A stretch of DNA of 64,000 nt from Nocardiopsis_B mangrovi. GTDB taxonomy: Bacteria > Actinomycetota > Actinomycetes > Streptosporangiales > Streptosporangiaceae. Below are positions 49,938 to 58,478 of this stretch, piece after piece. The stretch lies in contig NZ_JBHSFQ010000027.1 of the NCBI RefSeq assembly GCF_042653925.1, positions 1 through 64,000 on the forward strand. Direction: 5' to 3'. Each line of letters opens with the position of its first letter. Within the stretch, counting starts at the first letter, position 1. The notes beneath the pieces were generated by a model. It was not told where the DNA came from, made no database searches, and was given only the letters and a program-made list of their open reading frames with translations. The position numbers and the translations under genes are program-made.

Positions 49938-51808
49938 CCGCGACCCCCGCCCGCCCGCAGCCCGCCGACCCCGTTCTCGTGGCCATCGTCGAAGGCACGC
50001 TGGCATCGGTGGAGAAGGAGGTCGAGACCGCCATCGCGCGAACGTCGCGGTCCCCGATGATCCGCGACGCCCACGACTTCCGCGCCGGCATCCACGACCG
50101 CCGGCTGCGCAAGCTCACCGGCCGCTCCTACTCCGCCCTCGTGCACCCCGTCGCGCGGGACTTCCCCGTGGCCGCCATGCGACCCGGCGACGTCTTCTTC
50201 CACAACGACGTCTACGAGTCCGAAGGCGGAATCGGCCACCTGCCCGACCTGTGCGTCACCGTGCCCGTGTTCCACGACAGCGGGAACGGCCCCGAGGTCG
50301 TGGCGTTCGTCCAGGCGTTCGGCCACCACGACGACATCGGCGGCGCCTGCCCCGGGTCGATGCCCTCAGGCGCCACCTCCGTCTTCGAGGAGGGGCTCAT
50401 GGTGCCGCCCATCAAGCTGTGGGACCAGGGCGTGCCCAACGACGCCGCCCTGCGGATCATGGTGCGCAACTCCCGCATGCCCGAGTCCCTGGCGGCCGAC
50501 CTCGACGCCGAGTGCTCGGCCTGCCTCATGGGCGCCCGGCGGCTGGCGGAACTCTTCGACCGCTACGGGCGCGGCGCGGTCGAGTCCTGCTTCGAGTCGA
50601 TCCTGGGCACGACCACCGAGACCTACCGGCGCGAGATCCTCGCCAAGATCCCTGACGGCACCTACGTCTGGGAGGACTACGCCGAGCACGACGGGGTCGA
50701 GGCGCCCCGGCTGCACCGCCAGCGCATCACCCTCACCAAGGTGCCCGACCGGATCGTCATCGACTTCACCGGGACCTCTCCGCAGGCCAAGGGGCCCATC
50801 AACCACGCCGGCGACTACGCCGACGGCAACTTCCTCAAGAAGTGGCTGGCGCCGGTGCTGCGCAACCTGGCCGACTCGCCCGAGCGCATGGCCGAACTGG
50901 ACGTCAACGAGGGCGTCGTGCCGCTCATCGAGATGCGGTTCCCGGAGAAGGGCACCCTGCTCACCCCGGTCTTCCCCGCCCCCACCAACGCCCGGACCTT
51001 CGTCATCCTGCGGCTGCTGGGGGTCCTCTCGGGGGTGCTGGCCAAGGCGGTCGACGGCCGGATGCCCGCCGACCAGGAGACCATCCGCTACACCGGGATC
51101 CACGGGACCGGCGCCGACGGCGCCCCCTACCTGATGCGCGAAGTGCTGGGCGGCGGGTCGGGCGGCCGCCACTACGCCGACGGCGAGGACACCATCCACG
51201 TCGTCCCGGACTCCCGCAACCTGCCCACCGAGTTCACCGAGTCGCGGTTCCCCTTCATCGTCGAGCGGCTGGGCCTGGCGCGCGACTCCGGCGGCGCCGG
51301 CTACCACCGGGGCGGACTGGGCTACGAGAAGCACATCCGGATGCTGCGCGACGCCTCGTTCATGTCCATCGCCGACCGGTCCATCCTGTCGTGCTGGGGG
51401 GTCAAGGGCGGGCGCGCGGGGGCGCCCTTCCAGGTCACCATCGACCCCGGCGGCCCCCGGGAGCGCGAGATGGGCGGACTGGTCGACGGCGAGCCCGTCC
51501 GCGCCGGAGAGGTCATCCGCATCCGCACCACCGGCGGCGGCGGATGGGGCGACCCGCTGGAGCGGCCGGTCGGCGCCGTCGTCGCCGACGTGCGGTGCGG
51601 CAAGGTGTCGCGCCGGGCCGCCCGCGACGACTACGGGGTGCCCGTCGAAGGGCCCGCCGACGCGCCCTACGCCGACTCCGCGGCGGTCGGCGCACTGCGC
51701 GGCCGCATGCGCCGCGAGCGCCCGGCCGACCCCCCGTTCTTCGACCGGGGGCCGGGCTATGCCGTGCTCTCCGGCGGCGCCCCCTTCCCCGAGGTGGACC
51801 GGCTGTGA
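49934..51808 (+). CDS. HyuB-type subunit of hydantoinase/oxoprolinase family
   Basis: 624 residues. Typical HyuB sequence: LVAIVEGTLASVEKEVETAIARTSRSP at the start, GDVFFHNDVYESEGGIGHLPD with the metal-binding region, QAFGHHDDIGGACPGSMP with the conserved His-His-Asp, and INHAGDYADGNF. The start is GTG 49934, which overlaps the HyuA stop by four bases. The HyuAB complex hydrolyses or carboxylates its substrate with ATP. Operon position before a ring-opening amidohydrolase suggests both act on the same cyclic-amide pathway. Confidence 0.92.
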   Translation: MTATPARPQPADPVLVAIVEGTLASVEKEVETAIARTSRSPMIRDAHDFRAGIHDRRLRKLTGRSYSALVHPVARDFPVAAMRPGDVFFHNDVYESEGGIGHLPDLCVTVPVFHDSGNGPEVVAFVQAFGHHDDIGGACPGSMPSGATSVFEEGLMVPPIKLWDQGVPNDAALRIMVRNSRMPESLAADLDAECSACLMGARRLAELFDRYGRGAVESCFESILGTTTETYRREILAKIPDGTYVWEDYAEHDGVEAPRLHRQRITLTKVPDRIVIDFTGTSPQAKGPINHAGDYADGNFLKKWLAPVLRNLADSPERMAELDVNEGVVPLIEMRFPEKGTLLTPVFPAPTNARTFVILRLLGVLSGVLAKAVDGRMPADQETIRYTGIHGTGADGAPYLMREVLGGGSGGRHYADGEDTIHVVPDSRNLPTEFTESRFPFIVERLGLARDSGGAGYHRGGLGYEKHIRMLRDASFMSIADRSILSCWGVKGGRAGAPFQVTIDPGGPREREMGGLVDGEPVRAGEVIRIRTTGGGGWGDPLERPVGAVVADVRCGKVSRRAARDDYGVPVEGPADAPYADSAAVGALRGRMRRERPADPPFFDRGPGYAVLSGGAPFPEVDRL

Positions 51809-51869
51809 CCAGGGCCGCCCGGGCCCGGGCGGCGCACCAGTGGACGACCAGGAGATGAGGTGGCCGCGC

Positions 51870-52979
51870 ATGACGAGGCCGGTCGAAGTGCACAAGGTGG
51901 CGATCGAGAGCGTGACGGACGCGTCGGGGCTGGCCCGGCTGATCGACGGCGGCGCGTTCGCCGCCGACGACGTCCTGGCGGTGATCGGCAAGACCGAGGG
52001 CAACGGGGGTGTCAACGACTACACCCGGATCCTCGCCGACCGCGCCTTCCGGGAGGTGCTGGAGGCCAAGGGCACCCGGAGCGCCGCCGGCATCGCCGGC
52101 GTGCCGCTGGTGTGGTCGGGCGGGACCGACGGCGTCCTCGCACCGCACGCCACGGTCTTCGCGCACGCGCCCGAGGGGCGCTATGCGCCCGGTGACGAGC
52201 CGCGGGTGACCGTGGGCGTCGCGATGAGCGAGGCCATCCTCCCCGAGGACATCGGGCGGCCGGCGATGGTGCGCAAGGTCGCCGCCGGTGTGCGCGACGC
52301 CATGCGCGGTGCCGGTATCTCCGATCCCGCCGATGTCCATTATGTGCAGACCAAGACCCCATTGCTGGTCCTGGAAACGATCAACGACGCGAAGGCGCGC
52401 GGGCACGACGTGTTCACCGAGGACACCCTGAAATCCATGGACGTTTCCAATTCGACGACGGCATTGGGAATCGCCACGGCGCTCGGGGAGATCGAGGAGC
52501 CGTCGGCCGCGCAGATCCACGCCGACCTCTCGCTGTACTCGTCGGTGGCCTCGTGTTCCTCGGGCGTCGAGTTGGACCGCGCCCAGATCGTGGTCGTGGG
52601 CAATGCGCGCGGGGTCGGCGGCCGGTTCCGGGTGGGGCACGGCGTGATGGCGGACGCGCTGGACGCCGACGGCGTGTGGTCGGCGATCCGCTCGGCGGGG
52701 CTGGCGCTGCCCGAGCGCCCGCGCCCCGACGACCTGGATGGACGGCTGGTGAACGTGTTCCTCAAGTGCGAGGCGGATCCCACGGGCCGGGTGCGCGGCA
52801 GGCGCAACATCATGCTGGACGATTCGGATGTGCACTGGCACCGCCAGATCAAGGCGACCGTGGGCGGTGTCGTCGCGGCGGTGACCGGTGATCCCGCGGT
52901 GTTCGTCTCGGTCGCGGCGGTGCACCAGGGGCCTTCGGGCGGCGGGCCGGTCGCGGCGGTGGTGGACCTCGGCGGCTGA
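51870..52979 (+). CDS. Ring-opening amidohydrolase, barbiturase / cyanuric acid hydrolase family
   Basis: 369 residues of the small AtzD/TrzD/barbiturase family, built from three repeats around a pseudo-threefold active site. The three Lys-Ser dyads of the family can be assigned: Lys41 (GKTEGNG) with Ser83 (WSGGTDG), Lys162 (VQTKTP) with Ser231 (SCSSGVE), and Lys299 (FLKCEADP) with Ser356 (GPSGGGP). These enzymes open barbituric acid to ureidomalonate or cyanuric acid to carboxybiuret. Barbiturase is the second step of oxidative uracil breakdown. ATG 51870 has GAGGTGG six bases upstream; ATG 51855 is an alternative. Last gene of the operon, followed by a hairpin. Confidence 0.9.
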   Translation: MTRPVEVHKVAIESVTDASGLARLIDGGAFAADDVLAVIGKTEGNGGVNDYTRILADRAFREVLEAKGTRSAAGIAGVPLVWSGGTDGVLAPHATVFAHAPEGRYAPGDEPRVTVGVAMSEAILPEDIGRPAMVRKVAAGVRDAMRGAGISDPADVHYVQTKTPLLVLETINDAKARGHDVFTEDTLKSMDVSNSTTALGIATALGEIEEPSAAQIHADLSLYSSVASCSSGVELDRAQIVVVGNARGVGGRFRVGHGVMADALDADGVWSAIRSAGLALPERPRPDDLDGRLVNVFLKCEADPTGRVRGRRNIMLDDSDVHWHRQIKATVGGVVAAVTGDPAVFVSVAAVHQGPSGGGPVAAVVDLGG

Positions 52980-53011
52980 TCGGCCCGTAACGGGCTCGTT
53001 CACCCTTATGT

Positions 53012-53039
53012 GCCGTCGGAGGCGTTTGCCTGCGGCGGC
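53012..53039. terminator. Terminator of the hydantoinase-amidohydrolase operon
   Basis: GCCGTCGGAGGC-GTTT-GCCTGCGGCGGC, a 12-bp stem with two mismatches, about 30 bases after the amidohydrolase stop. A smaller perfect hairpin GCCCG-TAA-CGGGC (52983-52995) precedes it. Confidence 0.65.
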
Positions 53040-53215
53040 ATAATCCTTGTCAGGAGGGGCATTCGACGACGGGCTGTGACGAAACCCCTTATGCAATTGC
53101 ATTGTCGGGATGTAAGATTCTGGGAATCCGTATGCGGAATCCATGGTCGGTAATGCTTTTCGGTGCGGCATTATGTTGACCGAGGCCAACCCGAATGACG
53201 GGAGAAGAGTCGAAC

Positions 53216-53485
53216 GTGGCTCACGAAGTCGGTGCTCAGGAGAAGATCACCTACGGCCGCAATGACCGGTTCGCCGGCGGCCCGGTGGGTGGCGGGCGGT
53301 TCTGGGTGGACGAACAGGGACGCCCCGTCGCCAAGATCGGCGGTCCGGGCGAGTGGCGCCGGACCGGCATGATCGACGTCCGCGTCGGCGACACGTTCAC
53401 GGTCGCGGGCCAGACGTGGAAGGTCACCGACATCATCGACCCCGACGCCCCTGAGGCGTACCTGCTCACCACCCGCGTGAGCTGA
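53216..53485 (+). CDS. Small conserved protein, DUF6406-like
   Basis: 89 residues, soluble, beta-rich, no signal. Residues 40-89 (WRRTGMIDVRVGDTFTVAGQTWKVTDII) look like a compact beta-barrel, as in the DUF6406 family of actinobacteria; the function is unknown. GTG 53216 is chosen because GGAGAAGAG is six bases upstream; ATG 53195 would add seven residues but has no site. The upstream 130 bases are AT-rich (GCAATTGCATTG, TGTAAGATTC) and contain the palindrome TGCAATTGCA, so it has its own promoter. Confidence 0.7.
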   Translation: MAHEVGAQEKITYGRNDRFAGGPVGGGRFWVDEQGRPVAKIGGPGEWRRTGMIDVRVGDTFTVAGQTWKVTDIIDPDAPEAYLLTTRVS

Positions 53486-53561
53486 CCCCGCCCGCCCCCG
53501 CGGCGACACCCTCCATACCGCCCGCCCGCGCCCGGCCCGCCCGTGCGCGGATCTCCGCGCG

Positions 53562-55850
53562 CTACCGCTCTCCGGGCGGCTCCGCCGGCCCCGGCCGGCC
53601 GTCCGGGGAGAGGGCCGCCTTGCCCGCGGCGACGGCGGCGGCCGCGGCCTCCATCGACGTGTAGACCGGGATGCCGGCGGCGCGCGCCGTTGCGCGCAGC
53701 CGGCCGGTCAGCCCAGGTGGGCCGCATTCGGTGTTGCGCAGGACCAGCGTGACCCGCGTGCCCGGAAGGGCCGCCTGGAGTGCGGCCAGGGCCGACACGA
53801 GGTCCGGGAGCCGTGCGTAGGCCGGGTCGACCGCCCCGTCGCGGGGACCGTCCGGGGCCGCCGCCGGCGCGGCGGCCTCCGCGTAGGCCGCGAAGCTCTG
53901 CACGTTGATGTGCGCCACCACGTCGGGCACCCCGTGCTCGGCGGCGACGGCCTCCGCCGCGCGGGCGAGCAGCTCCGGGGCGCCCCTGGGCCCCACCGGT
54001 ACCTCCAGCGGGTTGCCCAGCGGAGCGCCCGCGCCCAGCCCCAGAGCGCGCAGCGCGGCCCGGGCGCGGTCGCCGGGCGGGTCCATCCGCATCCCCGCCG
54101 CGTCGAACACGTCGGCGGCCAGCACCCCCGCACCGCCGCTGGGGCCCACTACCAGGACCCCGGGGCCGTCGGCGCGGATCCGGCGCCCGGCGTGCAGGTC
54201 CAGGAAGTCCAGCGCCCCGATGAGCGCGTCCTGGCCGTGCACCAGCCCGGCCCCGCACTGCCGGGCCAGCGCCCGCCAGACGCGGCCGTCGCCCACCATG
54301 CCCCCCGTGTGCGACGCCGCCGCACGGCGGCCCTGCGCGCTGCGCCCGCCCGCCAGCAGCACGGCCGGCAGCCGCCCCCGCGCCTCCCGCAGCGCCTCGA
54401 ACAGCGCCCGCCCGTCGCGGGGGTCCTCCAGGTACAGGCCGAGGACCCCGGTTCCGGGGTCGGCGCCGAGGTGGCGGACGAGCTCGGCGGGGGAGACGTC
54501 GGCGCTGTTGCCGAGCGTGGCGACCTTGGAGAAGCGCAGCCCGCGGCTCTCGCCCACCCGGACCACCTCGCCCGCCAGCCCGCCGCTCTGCGACACCACG
54601 GCGATCCGCCCCGGGCCCGCGGCGGGGCCGCCGAGGAAGGTCTGCCCGCCGGCGGGGGAGTAGACGCCCATGCAGTTGGGCCCCAGCAGCCGGGTGCCGA
54701 CGCCGCGCGCCGCCGCCAGCAGGCCGCGCTCCAGCTCGGCACCCTCCGGGCCGGACTCGGCGAACCCGCCGCTGACCACCTGGACGAACGGGATGCCGGC
54801 GGCATCGCGCACCGCGTCGGCGCAGGCCGCGGCGGGCAGCGCCACCAGCGCGTAGTCCACTCGGCCCGCCGCGTCGCGCAGCGAGGGCACCGCGGGCACG
54901 CCGTCGACCTCCGCGGCCTCCGGGTGCACCGCCAGCAGTGTCCCGGGGAACCCCGCCGCCCGGTACTGGCCCAAGAGCATGTTGCCGAAGCCCGGGCGGC
55001 GCGCCGACGCGCCCGCGACGGCCACCCCGCGCGGGGCGAACAGCGGACCGAAGTCCGTCTCCGGTGCCCGCTCGGCGGACGCCGCCCGCCCCGGCGCCGC
55101 CCGCCCCGGCGCCGCCCGCCCCGGGAACGTTCGCCCCGGGAACGTTCGCCCGGGCGCGGGCAGGACGGCCGGGGCCCGCGTCCCCGCGGCCGGGATCAGC
55201 CGCGCATCGGCGGCGACGGCGCCCCGGGGCCCGGCGATGACGGGGTTCAGCTCGAACTCGCCCAGGACCGGCCCCAGGCGCTCCGCGATCCCCCCGGGAC
55301 CGCCCACCGCCAAGAGCAGGTCGGCCAGCGCCGCCCGGTCGACCGGCGGCGCGCCGCGCGCGCCGTCGAGCAGCGCCGCGCCCCGCAGTTCGCCGAGCAT
55401 CGCCTCGGCGTCGCCGCGGCCGATCGGGCACAGCCGCAGCGAGGTGTCGCCGATCAGCTCCGCCCAGATCCCGCCGAGCCCCGCGAGCAGCAGCGGCCCG
55501 AAGGACGCGTCGCGCACGGCGCCGACGATGAGCTCCACCCCCGGGTCGACCTGCTCCTCCACCAGGAACCCGGCGGGCGGCAGCCCGCGCCCGGCCAGCG
55601 CCGCCCCCATCCGCTCGGCGGCCCGCACCACGGCGTCGGGACCGCCGAGGCCGAGCACGACGGCACCGTGCTCGCTCTTGTGCGCGATGCCGGGCCCATG
55701 GGCCTTGAGGACCAGCGGGGCGGACAGCCCGGCCGCCGCCCGCGCCAGTCCTTGGGCCCCGGGCGCGGTCCGGCCGCGCGGCACGGCGATCCCGGCGGCG
55801 GCGATCAGCCGCTTCACCTGCGGTTCCGGAACGACGTCGGTGAGGGGCAC
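53562..55850 (-). CDS. ADP-forming (NDP-forming) acyl-CoA synthetase, single-chain
   Basis: 762 residues. The domain order is ATP-grasp first (residues about 1-225; QVKRLIAAAGIAVPRG, PLVLKAHGPGIAHKSEHGAVVLGL, GFLVEEQVDPGVELIVGAVRD), then CoA-binding (about 265-390; FAPRGVAVAGASARRPGFG), then the succinyl-CoA ligase-like domains with the phosphorylated His in AASHTGGMVG near residue 514. It converts a carboxylate, CoA and ATP to acyl-CoA, ADP and phosphate. GTG 55850 with GAAAGG upstream is chosen; upstream codons add a basic Pro-rich tail without family likeness. The linker at residues 232-256 consists of five 5-residue repeats coded by 15-bp DNA repeats. Confidence 0.87.
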   Translation of the reverse strand: MPLTDVVPEPQVKRLIAAAGIAVPRGRTAPGAQGLARAAAGLSAPLVLKAHGPGIAHKSEHGAVVLGLGGPDAVVRAAERMGAALAGRGLPPAGFLVEEQVDPGVELIVGAVRDASFGPLLLAGLGGIWAELIGDTSLRLCPIGRGDAEAMLGELRGAALLDGARGAPPVDRAALADLLLAVGGPGGIAERLGPVLGEFELNPVIAGPRGAVAADARLIPAAGTRAPAVLPAPGRTFPGRTFPGRAAPGRAAPGRAASAERAPETDFGPLFAPRGVAVAGASARRPGFGNMLLGQYRAAGFPGTLLAVHPEAAEVDGVPAVPSLRDAAGRVDYALVALPAAACADAVRDAAGIPFVQVVSGGFAESGPEGAELERGLLAAARGVGTRLLGPNCMGVYSPAGGQTFLGGPAAGPGRIAVVSQSGGLAGEVVRVGESRGLRFSKVATLGNSADVSPAELVRHLGADPGTGVLGLYLEDPRDGRALFEALREARGRLPAVLLAGGRSAQGRRAAASHTGGMVGDGRVWRALARQCGAGLVHGQDALIGALDFLDLHAGRRIRADGPGVLVVGPSGGAGVLAADVFDAAGMRMDPPGDRARAALRALGLGAGAPLGNPLEVPVGPRGAPELLARAAEAVAAEHGVPDVVAHINVQSFAAYAEAAAPAAAPDGPRDGAVDPAYARLPDLVSALAALQAALPGTRVTLVLRNTECGPPGLTGRLRATARAAGIPVYTSMEAAAAAVAAGKAALSPDGRPGPAEPPGER
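55081..55155. repeat. Five 15-bp tandem repeats inside the CoA synthetase linker
   Basis: Units start at 55081, 55096, 55111, 55126 and 55141. The first three are GCCGCCCGCCCCGG with C or G last, and the last two begin AACGTTCGCCC. They encode PGRAA or PGRTF repeats between the ATP-grasp and CoA-binding domains and keep the frame. Confidence 0.85.
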
Positions 55851-56231
55851 GGGCGCGGCCTTTCGGTGGGGCGGTCGGGGCGGAAGGGACCGTGCCGGGT
55901 GTCCATGGGTCCGTGGGCCCACCGGTACGGCTGCGGATTGAGGACCCTCCTGGGTCTGCCGCGGGCGGCTTCGAGAAGGAAGAATCCATGGTGAGCGGGA
56001 CGACACCGGCGTCGACAGGAGCCGGGGTCGCAGAGTGTGGCACCCGTGTACGTTCGTGCCCGCTCCACGAATGTGCGCTGGACGCGGGTGCGTCCGACCG
56101 ATTAGACACGCCGCCGTGTGATTTCGCGTCCCACGGCGGCGTGACCTCCCCGATCGGTCGGGAAGTCGCCCTCCGGTCCTGATCGGGCCGGGGGGCGGCC
56201 CGTGCCACGGTCCGCGGGGGCGGCCGTGGCG
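55851..56231. other. Intergenic region upstream of the CoA synthetase
   Basis: 381 bases between two minus-strand genes; probably holds the synthetase promoter. On the plus strand a 64-codon frame at 55988-56182 has AAGGAAG five bases before its ATG, but no recognisable domain and an odd Cys-containing composition. I do not call it a gene. Confidence 0.4.
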
Positions 56232-57815
56232 CTACGGGTCTTCTCCGGGCGCGTGGAGCACGCGGATCTCGGAGCGGAGCAGTTTCCCGGGACCGCCCGA
56301 CGCGTCCCGGCCGTGCGGGAGCCGGCCGGTGACCACCACGCGGTCCGGGCGCTGATGGGCGGGGAGCCGGGCCGCGAGCGCGGCCGCGATCCGGGCGGGG
56401 GCCGGATCGGCTCCTGCCCTCGGGACCACCGCGAGGAGCACCCGCTGCTCGGCCGGTGCGGCGCCGTCGGGGTGGGCGGGCCAGCCCACCGCGCCGGCCT
56501 CGGCCACCGCGTCCAGTTCGGCGGCGGCCTCCTCGATCACCGAAGGCGGCGTCCACCTGCCGTGCTTGAGGATCGTGTCGGAGCGGCGCCCCAGAACGCG
56601 CAGGCGGCCGCCGGCGTCGATCCGGCCGAGGTCCCCGCCGACGAACCAGGGGCCGCGCAGCACCGCCGCCGTCCGCTCCGGCGCCCCGTCGTAGCCGAGC
56701 ATGCGGTGCGGGCCGGCGAGGTTGATCTCGCCGACCTCGTCCACCACGGGCGTCCCCGCGGGGTCCGTGACGCGGATCGCGCAGCCCGTCCGCGCCCGGC
56801 CAGCGGAGCGGGGGTCGCGCCCCGGCCCGTCGATCCGGCCGAAGGCGCTGTAGGGCGCTTCGGTCTGCCCGTAGTAGCCGTAGACGGCGGCCTGCGGCAG
56901 GCGCTCGCGGACGCGAGCGAGCAGGGCCGGCGCGATCGGCTCGCCGCCCAGGATGATGGTGCGCAGCGAGGACAGGTCGGCGTCGGCGTGCGCGCCGTCG
57001 GCCAGGAGCGCGGCGAAGAAGCTCGGGATCACGCTGATGTGGGTGACCTTCTCGCGGGGCACCACCGTGAGGAGCGTGCGCGGGCTCCACTCCTGCTCCA
57101 GGACGAGCCGCAGGCCGCCGTGGAGCGCGGGTCCGGCGATGGAGGGGAAGCCGATCCCCCAGATGATCGCGCCCGTCCCGAAGACCGCGTCCTCGCCCCG
57201 GGGCACGTCGGCCCAGAGCCGGGCGGTCGCCAGCGCGCTCGCGTGGCTGTGCACGACCGCCTTGGGCGGCCCGGTGGAGCCCGAGGTGGGGAACAGGGCC
57301 AGCGGATCGTCCCCGCTGCCGTGGACCTCCGGTTCGGAGTCGGGGGCCTCGGCGGCCAGGGCGTCGAGGTCGGCCGACCCCTCAGCGGGGCCGCCCACCC
57401 GCACCCACCGCCCGACGCCGGGCAGCCGCGGCCGCACCGCGGCGGCGAGGCCGTCCGTGCCGGCGTCGTGGACGAGGGTGGTGGCGCGCGAGCGCCCGAC
57501 CGCGTGGGCCAGGACGCCGGCGTCCCAGAAGGGGTTGAGGGCGACGGTGACGGCGCCGATCTTGAACAGGGCGAGGTAGACCTCGGCGACGGCGAGCGTC
57601 CCGCCGAGCAGCGCGGCCACGCGCTCGCCGGGCCGCACGCCCGCCGCGGTCAGCGCGTGCGCGCGGCGGTTCACGGACCGGTTCAAGGCGTCGTAGGAGA
57701 GCCCGGGGCCGCCCTGGTGCGTCAGCGCGATCCGCCCGGGGGCGGCGAGGGCGTTGGCGGTGAGGACCGCGTACCCGTAGTTCTGGAACGGGTCGGCGGC
57801 CGCGGCGGTCGACAC
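56232..57815 (-). CDS. AMP-dependent acyl-CoA synthetase/ligase
   Basis: 527 residues of the ANL superfamily: activates a carboxylic acid as acyl-AMP and then forms the CoA ester. Motifs: LFPTSGSTGPPKAV (P-loop, with Lys), YGYYGQTEAPY (A5), GDLGRIDAGGRLRVLGRRSD (A7-A8, hinge Asp/Arg) and the C-terminal catalytic Lys in SGGPGKLLRSE. The start GTG 57815 has GGAAGGAAGGG upstream. It is downstream of the VOC and DUF35 genes on the same strand, 264 bases away, so it may have its own promoter. The acid substrate is not identifiable. Confidence 0.9.
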   Translation of the reverse strand: MSTAAAADPFQNYGYAVLTANALAAPGRIALTHQGGPGLSYDALNRSVNRRAHALTAAGVRPGERVAALLGGTLAVAEVYLALFKIGAVTVALNPFWDAGVLAHAVGRSRATTLVHDAGTDGLAAAVRPRLPGVGRWVRVGGPAEGSADLDALAAEAPDSEPEVHGSGDDPLALFPTSGSTGPPKAVVHSHASALATARLWADVPRGEDAVFGTGAIIWGIGFPSIAGPALHGGLRLVLEQEWSPRTLLTVVPREKVTHISVIPSFFAALLADGAHADADLSSLRTIILGGEPIAPALLARVRERLPQAAVYGYYGQTEAPYSAFGRIDGPGRDPRSAGRARTGCAIRVTDPAGTPVVDEVGEINLAGPHRMLGYDGAPERTAAVLRGPWFVGGDLGRIDAGGRLRVLGRRSDTILKHGRWTPPSVIEEAAAELDAVAEAGAVGWPAHPDGAAPAEQRVLLAVVPRAGADPAPARIAAALAARLPAHQRPDRVVVTGRLPHGRDASGGPGKLLRSEIRVLHAPGEDP

Positions 57816-58079
57816 GGGGCATCCCTTCCTTCCTGGTCTCGGGGCGGCGGACGGCGCCGCTCAGGGCGGGGCGGTCGCTTCGTGGGCGGCCCGTGGCGGG
57901 GGCGTGGCGTCGGTCGGGTCGAGCGGTCGCCCGGTGAGCGGTGGCCCGGTGAGCGGCCGGCGGGGCGCGGCAGGCGGGTAGGGCGGTGCGGTCGTTCCCG
58001 TGGCAGGCCCGTGGCGCGCCCCGGCGCCGGGCGGGGCGCGGTCGTTCCGGGGGCGGGGGCCGGGGACCGGCCGAGGTCG

Positions 58080-58478
58080 TCATCGGGCGCCGCCGGGCCG
58101 GTCTCGGTCGGCGGGGCGGCGGGCGGTGAGGACCACGGGGTTGCCGGCCGGGTCGAGGACGGCGGCGCGCGTCTCGTGCGGGCCGCGCTCCGGCGGCCGG
58201 ATCACCCGCGCGCCGCGCGCGGCCAGGTCCGCCACCGCGGCCCCGACGTCGGCGACCTCGACCGCGATGGCGGGCACCCCGCCCGTGACGTCCTCGTCGC
58301 CGGAGGCCAGTGCCAGGGTCACGGCGCCGCCGTCCAGGGCGGCGAACCGGTCGCCGTCGGTGAAGCGGACCGGCAACCCGAGCCCGTCGCGGTAGAAGGG
58401 CAGGCAGGCGGCGATATCGGGGCCGGGGTACAGGATCGCGCGGATGGTTCCGGTGATGCCGGGCGGGCCGTCAGCCAT
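58080..58478 (-). CDS. VOC superfamily (glyoxalase-fold) protein
   Basis: 132 residues, one glyoxalase/dioxygenase-type module: AILYPGPDIAACLPFYRDGLGLPV at the start, FAALDGGAVTLALASG in the middle and AAVLDPAGNPVVL at the end, where the metal-binding Glu is usually placed. Function within the superfamily (dioxygenase, isomerase, resistance protein) is not determined. The start ATG 58478 lies eight bases inside the DUF35 gene, with GAGGAGAG upstream, so the two are cotranscribed. Confidence 0.82.
   Translation of the reverse strand: MADGPPGITGTIRAILYPGPDIAACLPFYRDGLGLPVRFTDGDRFAALDGGAVTLALASGDEDVTGGVPAIAVEVADVGAAVADLAARGARVIRPPERGPHETRAAVLDPAGNPVVLTARRPADRDRPGGAR

Noticed and set aside
55988..56182. 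64-codon plus-strand frame with AAGGAAG before its ATG
   Set aside because: Only the ribosome-binding site speaks for it. No homology is recognised, and it runs against both neighbours in a promoter region.
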